Shown here in pieces: positions 26,936 through 37,036 of a stretch of DNA of 64,000 nucleotides. Below the pieces are notes generated by a model, which saw only the letters and a program-made list of their open reading frames with translations, ran no database searches and had not been told where the DNA came from. Each line of letters begins with the position of its first letter. Positions within the stretch are counted from its first letter, which is position 1. Source of the stretch: Sandarakinorhabdus sp. (GTDB taxonomy: Bacteria; Pseudomonadota; Alphaproteobacteria; Sphingomonadales; Sphingomonadaceae); NCBI GenBank assembly GCA_020692215.1, contig JAIMKW010000003.1, forward strand, positions 1 to 64,000, read 5' to 3'. A program made the position numbers and the translations under genes.

Positions 26936-27394
26936 ATGCATATGATGCGAGTTGCGATTGGGTTTTGCGTCGCTGCTGCGGTCGCTTCGCCGCTGATGGC
27001 TGCGGCCAAGAAAGGGCCTGCAAATTTCGTGGTGTTGAATGAGGCTGTGGGCGTTCCGGTGTTTCCAAACGACATCACTGACCGGCCCTACAAGGTGCTG
27101 GGCGAGGTGAAGGCCGGTGTCCGCAAGGCCACCATCTTTTCATCTGAAGCCAGCCAGGAAAAGATCTACAAGGAATTGTGGGAGCGCGCGGAGAAGCTGG
27201 GGGCGGATGCCGTGGTGAACGCGCGCTATGGCGAGAGCCGTGTGTCGGCAATGTCGTGGGGCCAGACCGACGCCACAGGGACCGCAATCAAGTTCGAGGC
27301 AGTGCCTGCCACGCCAGAGGCGACTCCGGCTGAGGCAGCGCCAGCCGAGGCATCTCCGGCTGAGCCTCAGGAAGCAACCGACACGCCTGGATGA
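26936..27394 (+). CDS. secreted YbjQ-like small protein
   Basis: A 152-residue protein with a signal peptide (MMRVAIGFCVAAAVASPLMAAAK), then a compact domain with YKVLGEVKAGV, a helix EKIYKELWERAEKLGADAVVNARYG and a strand GTAIKFEAVP. The LGADAVVNARY segment is like the YbjQ/DUF74 'heavy-metal binding' fold, which forms pentamers in known structures. A 35-residue tail of PAEAxPAE repeats ends it. Start at 26936 has GGGGA eight bases upstream; ATG 26942 and 26945 are also in frame. The two flanking minus-strand genes are paralogues of each other. Confidence 0.72.
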   Translation: MHMMRVAIGFCVAAAVASPLMAAAKKGPANFVVLNEAVGVPVFPNDITDRPYKVLGEVKAGVRKATIFSSEASQEKIYKELWERAEKLGADAVVNARYGESRVSAMSWGQTDATGTAIKFEAVPATPEATPAEAAPAEASPAEPQEATDTPG

Positions 27395-27428
27395 ACCGAC
27401 ACATCCGCCCAGCCAGCGGCTGGGCGGA

Positions 27429-27920
27429 TCACTCCGATTGCGGGGGCAAATCCACATCGTCCCGGGTGACGGCATCGAAGCTGGTGCCCGGGGCGATTGT
27501 GGCGGACCGTCCAGTTGAGAGCCCCGAAAGAAGGATGATGCCCAGCGCGACTTCCGCAGCGTCGGCCTGCTTGCCATGTGCTTCCCCGCGCCCTTTGATC
27601 GGAATCATGCGCGTGCCGGCCATGATGTGGCTGAGTGTCACCACAATTTCCCCGGACTTGCCGAAATCGCCCTTTCGCTGCACCCGTGCAACCTCTCCGA
27701 CGGCTCGCGACCCGGCCGGAATCAAGACCTGCCCGTGCAGTTGCACTGGTTCAACCAGGGCCAGATAAAAGCGGTCGCCCGCCTTTGAATGGAGCGACCC
27801 AAGCGGTGATTTCAGTTGCAACTTCAGCGGGGTGCCGGCCGGAAGCCGGATGTCTGCAGCAAGACCGGCGACCGGCTGCAGGGATAGCAGTGCAAACAGC
27901 AGTTGGAATGTCTTGCGCAT
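27429..27920 (-). CDS. secreted protein of unknown function, paralogue of the one at 26265
   Basis: A 163-residue protein: signal peptide MRKTFQLLFALLSLQPVAGLA, then a beta domain ADIRLPAGTPLKLQL, SKAGDRFYLALVEPV, VLIPAGSRAVGEVARVQ and KGDFGKSGEIVVTLSHI. It shares these strands in order with the protein at 26265. Start at 27920 chosen because the longer frame has no signal-like sequence. It is convergent with the YbjQ-like gene at 26936 (34 bp between stops). Confidence 0.75.
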   Translation of the reverse strand: MRKTFQLLFALLSLQPVAGLAADIRLPAGTPLKLQLKSPLGSLHSKAGDRFYLALVEPVQLHGQVLIPAGSRAVGEVARVQRKGDFGKSGEIVVTLSHIMAGTRMIPIKGRGEAHGKQADAAEVALGIILLSGLSTGRSATIAPGTSFDAVTRDDVDLPPQSE

Positions 27921-28114
27921 GGGATTGGCTTTAGCGCGGCGTGGCTGTCTTGTGAATCGCGGTATTGAGGCGATCAGGAAATTGGGGGTGCTGGGCGAAC
28001 GTCGCCCTGCCCGCCGGAGGCTCAAATCGCCTCACAGCATGCTCCCGGCTTCGTCCACAGAAAATCATGGCAGCGGCGCTTGAGGCAAAGCGGTTGAGGG
28101 CGCAGTAACGGCTT

Positions 28115-31100
28115 ATGCTGCCTGCTTCGCCCTTTGTTCCCTTGCGGGTTCAGTCCGGTTTTTCGATGCTGGAATCGACGATCGAGGTGAAGGCCCTGGC
28201 GCAGATGTGTGCGCGGCGCGGGTTTCCGGCGGTGGCTTTGGCGGATCGGGGCAATCTGTTTGCGGCCATGGCCTTTTCCAAGGCGTGCATGGATGCTGGC
28301 GTGCAGCCGATTCTGGGGACGATGTTGCCGATTGTGCGGACTGTGCCGCCCGGGGCTTTGCGGCCCGGGAGCCGGGCGCCTGTCGATCATCTGGTGTTGC
28401 TGGTGCAGAATGAAACCGGGTGGCAGAATCTGCTGGCTTTGGTGTCGGCTGCGCACATGGAGGGTGAGGGCGAGCTGGACGGGCTGGGTGGGCGCACCGA
28501 GGGGTTGATGGCGTTGACGGGCGGAGCGGATGGAGCCCTGGCCCGGTTGCTGGCCGAGGGGCAAATGGAGGAGGCCGAGGCTCTGGCGCGGCGGCTGCAG
28601 CAGCTGTTCGGCGATCGGCTGTTCATCGAGATTGCGCGCACGGGCGACCCGGTGGAGCAGGCGAGCGAGGCGGGGCTGTTGCGGCTGGCGCGGGAGCTGG
28701 GTGTGCCGATTGTGGCAACGAACCCGGCGCGGTTTCTGGAGCCCGAGGGGCATGCAGCGCATGATGTGATGCTGTGCATATCGGAGGGGCAGTATCTGGA
28801 ATCGGCGGAGCGGCGCCGATCCAACCCGCGGCATTTTCTGCCGCAGGCCAAGGATATGGCGAAGCTGTTTGCCGATTTGCCCGAGGCGCTGGCGATGACG
28901 GCGCATGTGGCGCGGCGGTCGGCCTTTGCGCTGAAGAAGCGCGACCCTGTGCTGCCCAAGCTGGTGCCCGATGCCGAGGCCGAGATGGCGACCTTGCGCG
29001 GGCTGGCGGAGGCGGGGCTGGCGCGGCGGCTGACGGTGATTGCAGCGACAGCGGAAGGGGTGGACACCAAGCCCTATCATGCGCGGCTGGATTTCGAGCT
29101 TGGGATCATCGGCGACATGGGGTTTGCCGGCTATTTCCTGATCGTGGCGGATTTCATCCAGTGGGCGAAGGGCGAGGGGATACCGGTGGGGCCGGGGCGG
29201 GGATCCGGTGCGGGCTCGGCGGTGGCCTGGGCGCTTTCCATCACCGATCTGGATCCGCTGGCGTTGGGGTTGCTGTTCGAGCGGTTCTTGAACCCCGAGC
29301 GCAAATCCATGCCCGACTTCGATATCGATTTCTGCGAAACACGGCGCGAAGAGGTGATCCGCTATGTGCAGCGCAAATATGGGCGCGAGCAGGTGGCGCA
29401 GATCATCACCTTCGGGACGCTGAAGGCGCGCGCCGTGGTGAAGGATGTGGGGCGGGTAATGCAGCTGCCTTATGGGCAGGTGAACCGGCTTTCCAACCTG
29501 ATCCCGGCGAACCCGGCCGACCCGTGGGACCTGACCCGCACGCTGAACGGTGTGCCCGAGCTGAAGGCGGAGATGGCCACCGACCCCAAGGTGGCGCAGC
29601 TGATCAAGGTGGGGCTGCAGCTGGAGGGGCGGCCGCGCCATGCATCCACACATGCCGCCGGGGTGGTGATCGGCGACCGGCCGCTGCGCGAACTGGTGCC
29701 GCTGTACCGCGATCCGCGATCGGATTTTCCGGTTTCGCAGTTCGACTTGAAGTGGGCCGAGGAAGCGGGCCTGGTGAAGTTCGACTTTCTGGGGCTGAAG
29801 ACGCTTTCGGTGCTGGCGCGCGCTAAGGCGCTGCTGGCGGCGCGCGGGGTGGAGATCGACCTTGACCATCTGCGCTGGGACGACCCGGACGTTTACCAGC
29901 TGATGACGCGCGGTGACACGGTGGGGGTGTTCCAGTTCGAATCCGAGGGGATGCGGCGCGCGCTGGCGCTGGTTAAGCCGACGCTGTTCGAGGATATCAT
30001 TGCGCTGGGTGCGCTGTATCGGCCGGGGCCGATGGACAATATCCCGAGCTTTGCGGCGCGCAAATGGGGCCGGGAGGAACCGGATTACCTGCACCCCATG
30101 CTGGAGCCGATCCTGAAGCCTACCTACGGGGTGATCATCTACCAGGAGCAGGTGATGCAGATCGCGCAGGTGCTGGCGGGCTATTCGCTGGGCGAGGCGG
30201 ATGTTCTGCGCCGGGCGATGGGCAAGAAGATCAAGGCGGAAATGGATGCGCAGCGGGCGCGCTTTGTGGACGGTGCCAGGGCCAATGGGGTGCCCGAAGA
30301 GCGGGCGGAGTTCATTTTCAACCTGGTGGACAAGTTTGCCGGCTATGGCTTCAACAAGAGCCACGCGGCTGCCTATGCGCTGGTGGCCTGGCAGACGGCC
30401 TGGCTGAAGACCTGGCATCCGGCGGCGTTTTTCGCGGCGTCGATGGCCTATGACATCCACCTGACCGACAAGCTTTCGGTGTTTGTGGACGACATGCGCC
30501 GGATGCAGGTGGCGGTGCTGCCGCCGTGCATCAACGCTTCGCAATCGGACTTTTCGCTGGAGGACAGTGAGGGCGCGATTGCCGTGCGCTATGCGCTGGG
30601 GGCGCTGAAGGGCGTGGGCGAGGCGGCGATGGCCGATATCGTTGCCGAGCGGGTGGCGAACGGGCCGTTCAAGAGCATCGATGATTTCGTGAACCGGATC
30701 GACCCGCACGCCTTGAACCGGCGGCAGATGGAGGCGCTTGCCAGCGCGGGCGCGTTTGATTGCTTCGGGCATGAGCGCGCCCGGGTGCATGCGGCGGCCG
30801 AGCTTCTGATGGCGGCGGCGACGCGGGCGGCGGACGCGCGGGTGACAGGGCAGGGGGGGTTGTTCGGCGGGGATACCGCTGCCGAGGCGGTGCCGATGCC
30901 CGATGTGGCGCCATGGCCCCTGGGCGAGCGGCTTTCGAAGGAGCGCGAGGCGTTCGGTTTCTGGTTTTCGGGGCACCCGGTGGAGGCGCATTCGGCCGTT
31001 CTGGCGGCCATGCAGGTAACGACGGCGGCCGAGGCGCAGGCGCGCCGGGCGGTTGCTGGCACGCGCATGACCGTTCGGATGGCGGGGCTGGTGGAGGCGA

Positions 31101-31600
31101 CGCGCTGGCGTGTGCCGCAGGGCAAGGGTCCCGACAAGCGCTATCAGATGGCCGACCTGACCGATCAGAGCGGCAAATGGGGGGCGACGATCTTCAATTC
31201 CGAGGTGCAGCAGGGGATGGAGCAGGCGCTGGCAGCAGGCGAGCCGCTGCTGTTCGATGTGGAGCTGCAATGGCGCGAGGGGGATGATACGCCGCGGTTG
31301 ACCATCCAATCGGCTCGGCCGCTGGCGGCGATGGTGAAGTCGGCGCGCGCGCTGCTTGCGATCTCGCTGAAACCCGACGCCGACGCCAGCCTGGTGCCGG
31401 CACTGGCGGCCTGGCTGCCGCGCGGCGGCCGCAGTGTGGTGGAGGCGAGCGTGCCCTTCCCGGACGGCGGGCACGCCATCATCAGGCTGGGGAGCGATTT
31501 TCAGCTGCCGGCCAGTGTGGACACCGAGATTGCGCAGCTGCCCGGCGTGGCGGCGGCCAGCATTTCCGCGATGACGCAGACACTGAGGCTGGTGGGCTGA
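28115..31600 (+). CDS. dnaE: DNA polymerase III subunit alpha
   Basis: A 1161-residue replicative polymerase. N-terminal PHP domain (FVPLRVQSGFSMLESTI), polymerase palm with PDFDIDF (Asp401 and Asp403, catalytic), fingers with GRGSGAGSAVAW, KFDFLGLKTL and NKSHAAAYALVAWQTAWLK, tandem HhH near residues 835-880 and an OB domain (TRMTVRMAGLVEA). In the PHP motif the two usual histidines (HLRVHS) are Pro and Gln, so the PHP metal site is degenerate, as in many proteobacteria; proofreading must come from a separate subunit. Start at 28115 is the only suitable one. Confidence 0.96.
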   Translation: MLPASPFVPLRVQSGFSMLESTIEVKALAQMCARRGFPAVALADRGNLFAAMAFSKACMDAGVQPILGTMLPIVRTVPPGALRPGSRAPVDHLVLLVQNETGWQNLLALVSAAHMEGEGELDGLGGRTEGLMALTGGADGALARLLAEGQMEEAEALARRLQQLFGDRLFIEIARTGDPVEQASEAGLLRLARELGVPIVATNPARFLEPEGHAAHDVMLCISEGQYLESAERRRSNPRHFLPQAKDMAKLFADLPEALAMTAHVARRSAFALKKRDPVLPKLVPDAEAEMATLRGLAEAGLARRLTVIAATAEGVDTKPYHARLDFELGIIGDMGFAGYFLIVADFIQWAKGEGIPVGPGRGSGAGSAVAWALSITDLDPLALGLLFERFLNPERKSMPDFDIDFCETRREEVIRYVQRKYGREQVAQIITFGTLKARAVVKDVGRVMQLPYGQVNRLSNLIPANPADPWDLTRTLNGVPELKAEMATDPKVAQLIKVGLQLEGRPRHASTHAAGVVIGDRPLRELVPLYRDPRSDFPVSQFDLKWAEEAGLVKFDFLGLKTLSVLARAKALLAARGVEIDLDHLRWDDPDVYQLMTRGDTVGVFQFESEGMRRALALVKPTLFEDIIALGALYRPGPMDNIPSFAARKWGREEPDYLHPMLEPILKPTYGVIIYQEQVMQIAQVLAGYSLGEADVLRRAMGKKIKAEMDAQRARFVDGARANGVPEERAEFIFNLVDKFAGYGFNKSHAAAYALVAWQTAWLKTWHPAAFFAASMAYDIHLTDKLSVFVDDMRRMQVAVLPPCINASQSDFSLEDSEGAIAVRYALGALKGVGEAAMADIVAERVANGPFKSIDDFVNRIDPHALNRRQMEALASAGAFDCFGHERARVHAAAELLMAAATRAADARVTGQGGLFGGDTAAEAVPMPDVAPWPLGERLSKEREAFGFWFSGHPVEAHSAVLAAMQVTTAAEAQARRAVAGTRMTVRMAGLVEATRWRVPQGKGPDKRYQMADLTDQSGKWGATIFNSEVQQGMEQALAAGEPLLFDVELQWREGDDTPRLTIQSARPLAAMVKSARALLAISLKPDADASLVPALAAWLPRGGRSVVEASVPFPDGGHAIIRLGSDFQLPASVDTEIAQLPGVAAASISAMTQTLRLVG

Positions 31601-31662
31601 ACTTCGCGGATGACCTTTTGTGTGGCAGGCGATAGACCCGGCACGAAACGAGGGAGACCGAC

Positions 31663-32190
31663 ATGCCGATCACGCTTTATGATGCCTTTGTTCCATCCGC
31701 CCGGCAGGTTCTTGGCGCCGTTCGTGCGCTGGTGGACAAGGCCGAGGCGCATTGCCGCGAGAAGGGCTGCGGCGACGACGAAATCGCCGCTGCAAGCCTG
31801 CACGAGACGATGCTGCCCTTCACCTTCCAGATAAAATCGGTGGCGCAGCACAGCTTCGGCGCGATCGAGGGGGCTCGGGCGGGGGTTTTCAACCCGATGA
31901 GCGGCGAAATGCCGACCGACTTTGCCAGCATGAAGGCGATGCTGGACAAGGCCGAGGCCGGGCTTGCGGCGCTGGATTCAGCGGAACTGGAAGCGATGAT
32001 CGGCAAGCGCATGATCTTCAGGATGCGCGACATGGAACTGCCGTTCACGGTGGAGAATTTCCTGCTGTCGTTCTCGCAGCCCAACTTCTATTTTCATGCG
32101 GCGACGGCCTATGGGATCATGCGTGCCAGGGGCGTGGCGCTGGGCAAGCGGGATTTCCTGGGCCAGCTGCGCATGACCATGCAGATGTAG
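31663..32190 (+). CDS. DUF1993 family protein
   Basis: A 175-residue all-helical protein. MPITLYDAFVPSARQVLGAV at the start, HETMLPFTFQIKSVAQHS in the middle and FLLSFSQPNFYFHAATAYGIMRARG followed by GKRDFLGQL near the end are characteristic of DUF1993, a DinB-like helical bundle family of unknown function. It stands 62 bp after dnaE and 10 bp before the next gene. The purine-rich ACGAGGGAGACC upstream of the ATG supports the start. Confidence 0.85.
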   Translation: MPITLYDAFVPSARQVLGAVRALVDKAEAHCREKGCGDDEIAAASLHETMLPFTFQIKSVAQHSFGAIEGARAGVFNPMSGEMPTDFASMKAMLDKAEAGLAALDSAELEAMIGKRMIFRMRDMELPFTVENFLLSFSQPNFYFHAATAYGIMRARGVALGKRDFLGQLRMTMQM

Positions 32191-32200
32191 GAGCCGGCTT

Positions 32201-32857
32201 TTGGCCCGGCATGTCCTGTTTCTGGCCGCTCTTGTGGCCGGGTTCAGCTTTCCGCTGAGCTGGGGGATAGCGCTGCCGGACTGGGGGCCGATTGCCTGGA
32301 AGGGTGCGGGCGTGGGGCTGCTCGCCATCTGGGCTTCGAACCAGGGCCGCACGACCGATCACCGCCTGCTGGCCGCGGTGCTGCTGCTGGGCGCGACCGC
32401 CGACATGGTGCTGGAGGTGCATTTCGTGCTGGGCGCTGCGGTGTTCGCACTGGGGCATGTGGTTGCGATTGCGCTTTATGTGCGCAACCGCAGGGCCGGG
32501 CTGGGCGCGCGGGATGGGGCGCTGGCTGCGATGTTCGTTGGCGGCACGATCCTGCTGGCGAGCCGGCTTGCGAGCCCCGAGATGGCAGCGGCGGTGGGAT
32601 TTTACACGCTGTTTCTGGCCGCGATGGCGGCGACAGCGCTTTTCAGCCGCTTTGCGCTGGCATCGGCTGGGGCGCTGCTGTTCGTGGTGTCTGACCTGCT
32701 GATCTTTGCCCGGATGGACAGTCTTTCCGGGGCTGCCTGGGTTTCCGCGGTGATCTGGCTGAGCTATTTTGGCGGGCAGGCGCTGATTGCGTGGGGCGTT
32801 GCCAGCCGGATCGGCGCAGACGCCGCCTTCCTTGACTTCAGCCGGCCGCGCCGCTAA
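32201..32857 (+). CDS. lysoplasmalogenase-like (YhhN/TMEM86 family) membrane protein
   Basis: A 218-residue integral membrane protein with about eight membrane segments. The conserved LLLGATADMVLE near residue 70 and LFVVSDLLIFARMDS near residue 165 carry the acidic residues of the YhhN/TMEM86 family, whose studied members cleave the vinyl ether of lysoplasmalogens. The start is TTG at 32201; no in-frame ATG lies nearby. Ten bases after the DUF1993 gene, so likely co-transcribed. Substrate in this organism is unknown. Confidence 0.78.
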   Translation: MARHVLFLAALVAGFSFPLSWGIALPDWGPIAWKGAGVGLLAIWASNQGRTTDHRLLAAVLLLGATADMVLEVHFVLGAAVFALGHVVAIALYVRNRRAGLGARDGALAAMFVGGTILLASRLASPEMAAAVGFYTLFLAAMAATALFSRFALASAGALLFVVSDLLIFARMDSLSGAAWVSAVIWLSYFGGQALIAWGVASRIGADAAFLDFSRPRR

Positions 32858-32956
32858 GCGCCGCAACCATCCCACACGCAGGGGGAAACCTTCCGGTGCC
32901 TTGGCCACATGCCATGGCTTACCCTTGCGGCGGACCAACCGGTTAGGAGAATAAGC

Positions 32957-33712
32957 ATGTCGACACCTGAAGTGTCCATGGCGGCCTTGCTTGAAGCGGG
33001 CGCCCATTTCGGCCACCAGACCCACCGCTGGAACCCGAAGATGAAGCCCTACATCTTTGGCGAACGCAATGGAATCCACATCCTCGATCTTTCGCAGACG
33101 GTGCCGCTGTTTGCGCGCGCGCTCGATTTCGTTCGGGCCACCTCGGCTGCCGGCGGCAAGGTGCTGTTCGTGGGCACCAAGCGCCAGGCGCAGGAGCCCA
33201 TCGCCGAAGCCGCCCGGCGGTCGAACCAGCATTTTGTCAACCATCGCTGGCTTGGCGGCATGCTGACGAACTGGAAGACGATTTCTGCTTCCATCAAGCG
33301 CTTCAAGACACTGGAAGAGCAGCTTTCTGGCGACACGCACGGCTTCACCAAGAAGGAAGTGCTGAAGATGACCCGCGAGCGCGACAAGTTCGAAGCCTCG
33401 CTGGGCGGCATCCGCGACATGAACGGCCTGCCCGACCTGATGTTCGTGATCGACGTGAACAAGGAAGACCTGGCCATCAAGGAAGCGACCGTGCTGGGCA
33501 TTCCGGTGATCGCCATCCTGGACAGCAACACCGATCCGGCGAACATCGCCTTCCCGGTTCCCGGCAACGATGATGCCGCGCGCGCCATCCAGCTTTATGC
33601 CAATGCGGTTGCCGATGCGATTCTGGCAGGCAAGCAAGGCCGCATGGCGGACCTGGGTGTCGATATCGGCGCTGCTGCCGAACCGGAAGCGGAAGCGGCG
33701 CTGAGCGCCTGA
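32957..33712 (+). CDS. rpsB: 30S ribosomal protein S2
   Basis: A 251-residue S2 with the family's [39 protein letters not shown] and [20 protein letters not shown]. First gene of the rpsB-tsf-pyrH-frr block. TAGGAGA lies eight bases before the ATG at 32957. The leader from 32858 on may carry autoregulatory structure, as rpsB leaders do elsewhere, but I could not recognise a defined element. The ORF's upstream part was not used. Confidence 0.97.
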   Translation: MSTPEVSMAALLEAGAHFGHQTHRWNPKMKPYIFGERNGIHILDLSQTVPLFARALDFVRATSAAGGKVLFVGTKRQAQEPIAEAARRSNQHFVNHRWLGGMLTNWKTISASIKRFKTLEEQLSGDTHGFTKKEVLKMTRERDKFEASLGGIRDMNGLPDLMFVIDVNKEDLAIKEATVLGIPVIAILDSNTDPANIAFPVPGNDDAARAIQLYANAVADAILAGKQGRMADLGVDIGAAAEPEAEAALSA

Positions 33713-33833
33713 CGCCGCTGCATGCCGGGGCGAATTGCCCCTGCGTGTCATCAAATCTTCGCTTTGGGGCTGCACGGGATCGTGTGGCCCCCATGCGCTT
33801 AGTCATTATCGTTCATACAACAGGAGCCCGAAC

Positions 33834-34778
33834 ATGGCCGAGATTACTGCCGCCCTCGTGAAAGACCTGCGCGACCGCACCGGCGCCGGCATGATGGATT
33901 GCAAGAAGGCGCTGGTGGAAGCCGGCGGCGATTTCGAAAAGGCGGTCGACTGGCTGCGCACCAAGGGCCTTGCTGCTGCCGCCAAGAAGGCCAGCCGCAC
34001 GGCAGCCGAAGGGCTTGTCGGCGTGGTGGTTGATGGCACCCGTGGCGCGGTTGTGGAAGTGAACTCCGAGACCGACTTCGTGGCGAAGAATGCCCAGTTC
34101 CAGGGCTTTGTTGCCGATGTGGCCAAGGTTGCGCTGGGCACCGGGGTGGATGTGGATGCGCTGCTTGCGGCCGCCTATCCGGCTGGCGGCGGCTCCGTTC
34201 AGGAAGTGCTGACCAACAACATCGCCACGATCGGTGAGCAGCAGGCGGTTCGCCGCGCTGCCATCGTGGAAGCGACCGGCGCGGTTGCATCCTATGTGCA
34301 CAATGCTGCGGCGCCTGATCGCGGCAAGATCGGCGTGCTGGTGGGCATCGACAGCACCGCTGCCGACCTCTCTTCGGAGCAGCGGGCAGCCCTTGCCGCG
34401 CTGGGCAAGCAGATTGCCATGCACATTGCGGCTGCCAACCCGCTGGCGCTGAGCGCAGAGGATATCGACCCGGCCCTGCTGGAGCGCGAGCGTGCGATTG
34501 CCGCCGAAAAGGCTGCGGCTTCGGGCAAGCCGGCCGACATCGTGGAGCGGATGGTCGACGGCGCGGTGAAGAAGTTTGCCGCCGAACAGGCGCTGATGAG
34601 CCAGGTGTTCGTGATCGACGGCAAATCGAAGGTGGCCGATGTTGTGGCGGCACAGGCCAAGGCGCTGGGCATCGACATCAAGGTTTCGAAGTTCGTGCGC
34701 TTCCAGCTTGGTGAAGGCATCGAAAAGGCGACGAGCGACTTCGCGGCCGAAGTGGCGGCTGCTGCGGGCGTCGCCTGA
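33834..34778 (+). CDS. tsf: elongation factor Ts
   Basis: A 314-residue EF-Ts, which reloads EF-Tu with GTP. N-terminal UBA-like domain ([19 protein letters not shown]), the TDFVAKN core motif ([11 protein letters not shown]) and dimerisation domain, then a C-terminal module with [18 protein letters not shown] precedes the ATG at 33834. It follows rpsB after 121 bp and has a strong terminator 31 bp after its stop. Confidence 0.97.
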   Translation: MAEITAALVKDLRDRTGAGMMDCKKALVEAGGDFEKAVDWLRTKGLAAAAKKASRTAAEGLVGVVVDGTRGAVVEVNSETDFVAKNAQFQGFVADVAKVALGTGVDVDALLAAAYPAGGGSVQEVLTNNIATIGEQQAVRRAAIVEATGAVASYVHNAAAPDRGKIGVLVGIDSTAADLSSEQRAALAALGKQIAMHIAAANPLALSAEDIDPALLERERAIAAEKAAASGKPADIVERMVDGAVKKFAAEQALMSQVFVIDGKSKVADVVAAQAKALGIDIKVSKFVRFQLGEGIEKATSDFAAEVAAAAGVA

Positions 34779-34809
34779 CGCGGGCCACGACCCACAGCTT
34801 GTAAACGGC

Positions 34810-34842
34810 ACGGGCCGGGCGTTTTGGGGATGCCCGGCCCGT
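34810..34842 (+). terminator. terminator after rpsB-tsf
   Basis: Perfect 11-bp stem ACGGGCCGGGC (34810-34820) with its complement at 34832-34842 and a GTTTTGGGGAT loop, followed by TGTTGTT. It separates rpsB-tsf from pyrH. Confidence 0.8.
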
Positions 34843-34963
34843 TGTTGTTCGCGCCCTTTGGGTGGGCGCGTGCCTGGCGTTGCACTGCAATCCCCCTTTG
34901 CGCCGCTATCACCTTGCCGCTAAGGATCGCGGCACCCTTCAGCGACCGGATGTTCCAGACCCG

Positions 34964-35680
34964 ATGATCACGCCCCGATACAAGCGCGTCATGCTCAAGC
35001 TTTCGGGCGAGGTTCTGATGGGAGATCAGCAGTTCGGGATCGATCCGGCCTTTGTGGCCAAGCTCGCGGGGGAAGTGAAGGCGGCCAAGGAAACCGGTCT
35101 GGAGATCTGCCTGGTGATCGGCGGCGGCAACATCTTTCGCGGCATGGCCGGTGCGGCCGCCGGAATGGACCGGGCGCAAGCGGACTATATGGGCATGCTG
35201 GCGACCGTGATGAACGCGCTTGCCATGCAGAATGCGCTGGAACAACTGGGCGTGCACACCCGTGTGCAAAGTGCGATCCAGATGGACCAGGTGTGCGAGC
35301 CGGTGATCCGCCGGCGGGCCGAACGGCACCTGGAAAAGGACCGGGTGGTGATCTTTGCCGCCGGTGTGGGCAGCCCCTATTTCACGACCGACAGTGGCGC
35401 TGCCCTGCGCGCTGCCGAGATGAAATGCGATGCCCTGTTCAAGGGCACCTCGGTTGATGGCGTGTATGACAGCGACCCCAAGACAAACCCTGGCGCCGTG
35501 CGCTATGACAGCATCAGCTACGACAAGGTGCTGAGCGACAATCTGAAGGTGATGGATGCGGCTGCAATTGCACTGTGCCGCGACAATGCCATTCCGATCG
35601 TGGTGTTCAACATACGGGAAGAGGGAAATCTTGCCCGTGTGCTGGCAGGCCAGGGCGTTGCCACCACGGTTGCTGGATAG
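34964..35680 (+). CDS. pyrH: UMP kinase
   Basis: A 238-residue bacterial UMP kinase (amino-acid kinase fold), UMP to [42 protein letters not shown] with GSPYFTTD, and [19 protein letters not shown] are in place. The start at 34964 gives [16 protein letters not shown]; the open frame upstream reaches over the terminator and is not used. It comes 185 bp after tsf and 19 bp before frr. Confidence 0.95.
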   Translation: MITPRYKRVMLKLSGEVLMGDQQFGIDPAFVAKLAGEVKAAKETGLEICLVIGGGNIFRGMAGAAAGMDRAQADYMGMLATVMNALAMQNALEQLGVHTRVQSAIQMDQVCEPVIRRRAERHLEKDRVVIFAAGVGSPYFTTDSGAALRAAEMKCDALFKGTSVDGVYDSDPKTNPGAVRYDSISYDKVLSDNLKVMDAAAIALCRDNAIPIVVFNIREEGNLARVLAGQGVATTVAG

Positions 35681-35699
35681 AAGAAGATAAGGACGGACA

Positions 35700-36269
35700 A
35701 TGGCCGATTTTGATGCAAATGCCACCAAGGCCGATCTGGAGCGCCGCATGAAGGGCGCCGTGGAAGCGCTGCAGGGCGACCTTGCCGGCCTGCGGACAGG
35801 CCGGGCCAACACATCGCTTCTCGATCCGGTTCAGGTGGAGGTTTATGGCGCCAACATGCCGTTGAACCAGGTGGCGACCGTGACGGCCCCCGAGCCTCGG
35901 ATGCTGGCGGTGCAGGTGTGGGACCGATCGAACGTGCAGCCGGTAGAAAAGGCGATCCGTTCGGCGGGGCTTGGCCTCAACCCCATTTCCGAGGGTCAGA
36001 CGCTACGGCTGCCGATCCCCGACCTGACCGAAGACCGGCGCAAGGAGCTGGCGAAGCTGGCAACCCAATATGCCGAAAAGGCCCGCATCGCGGTGCGCAA
36101 TGTGCGCCGGGATGGCAATGATGTGCTGAAGACGGCCGAAAAGAAGGGCCAGATCTCGCAGGACGAGCAGAAGCGCCTGGAAGCCGAAGTGCAGAAGCTG
36201 ACCGACAAGACGATTGCCGAAGTGGATGTGGCCGCCAGCGCCAAGGAGAAGGAAATCCTTGGCAAGTGA
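35700..36269 (+). CDS. frr: ribosome recycling factor
   Basis: A 189-residue RRF that splits the post-termination ribosome with EF-G. The three-helix bundle is seen in [45 protein letters not shown] and the C-terminal [28 protein letters not shown] precedes the ATG. Its TGA stop overlaps the uppS GTG start (GTGA). Confidence 0.97.
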   Translation: MADFDANATKADLERRMKGAVEALQGDLAGLRTGRANTSLLDPVQVEVYGANMPLNQVATVTAPEPRMLAVQVWDRSNVQPVEKAIRSAGLGLNPISEGQTLRLPIPDLTEDRRKELAKLATQYAEKARIAVRNVRRDGNDVLKTAEKKGQISQDEQKRLEAEVQKLTDKTIAEVDVAASAKEKEILGK

Positions 36270-37036
36270 GATGGTTTTCGCCCGTGCGCCCGACCGGCGA
36301 GGCTGAGGCGCTGCCCGATGGCGCCGAGCCTGCCGTGCCCGGCGGGCCCCGGCACGTTGCCATCATCATGGATGGCAACGGCCGTTGGGCAAAGGCCCGG
36401 CGGATGCCGCGCCTTGCCGGCCACAAGGCTGGCGTGGAGGCCGTGCGCCGCATCGTGCGTGCTGCACCGCGGCTGGGCATCGAGACGCTGACACTTTACG
36501 CTTTCTCGTCGGAGAACTGGCGTCGACCGGCCGATGAGGTATCCGATCTGATGAGCCTGTTGCGGCATCATCTGCTGGCCGAACTGGAAGAGCTGGATTC
36601 CAACGGTGCGCGGCTGTCGCTTATTGGCGATTGGCGGGCCCTGAAGCCCGATGTTGTCGAACGGCTGGAACGCGCAATGGAGGCGACGCGCAAGAACAGC
36701 CGGTTCCGGCTTGTGGTTGCGCTGAACTATGGCGGGCAGGATGAACTGACCCGTGCGGTGCAGGCGATTGCCGCGCGCGCGGCGGCGGGCGAAATTGCAC
36801 CCGCTTCCATCACCCCGCAGATGATCGAGGCCGGGCTGGACACGGCCGACCTGCCGCCGGTTGATCTTATCATCCGTACATCGGGCGAGCAGCGGCTTTC
36901 GAATTTCCTGCTGTGGCAGGCGGCCTATGCCGAGCTGTGGTTCACCCCTGTGCTGTGGCCGGATTTCGATGAGGCGGTGCTGCGAGAGGGGGTTGAGGCG
37001 TTCGCCGGGCGGGAACGGCGCTATGGCGGGGTCTGA
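36266..37036 (+). CDS. uppS: undecaprenyl diphosphate synthase
   Basis: A 256-residue cis-prenyltransferase that makes the C55 carrier for peptidoglycan and other polymers. The catalytic Asp36 in [25 protein letters not shown] and the C-terminal [19 protein letters not shown], plus [13 protein letters not shown], are present. The GTG start overlaps frr by four bases; there is a 24-residue N-terminal extension compared with short family members. It overlaps cdsA by 14 bases. Confidence 0.95.
   Translation: MRWFSPVRPTGEAEALPDGAEPAVPGGPRHVAIIMDGNGRWAKARRMPRLAGHKAGVEAVRRIVRAAPRLGIETLTLYAFSSENWRRPADEVSDLMSLLRHHLLAELEELDSNGARLSLIGDWRALKPDVVERLERAMEATRKNSRFRLVVALNYGGQDELTRAVQAIAARAAAGEIAPASITPQMIEAGLDTADLPPVDLIIRTSGEQRLSNFLLWQAAYAELWFTPVLWPDFDEAVLREGVEAFAGRERRYGGV

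Noticed and set aside
28022..31474. A 1150-codon open frame on the minus strand opposite dnaE
   Set aside because: Its product is rich in His, Arg, Gln and Pro with no family pattern, and it lies wholly opposite a complete DnaE. High GC leaves long antisense frames open.
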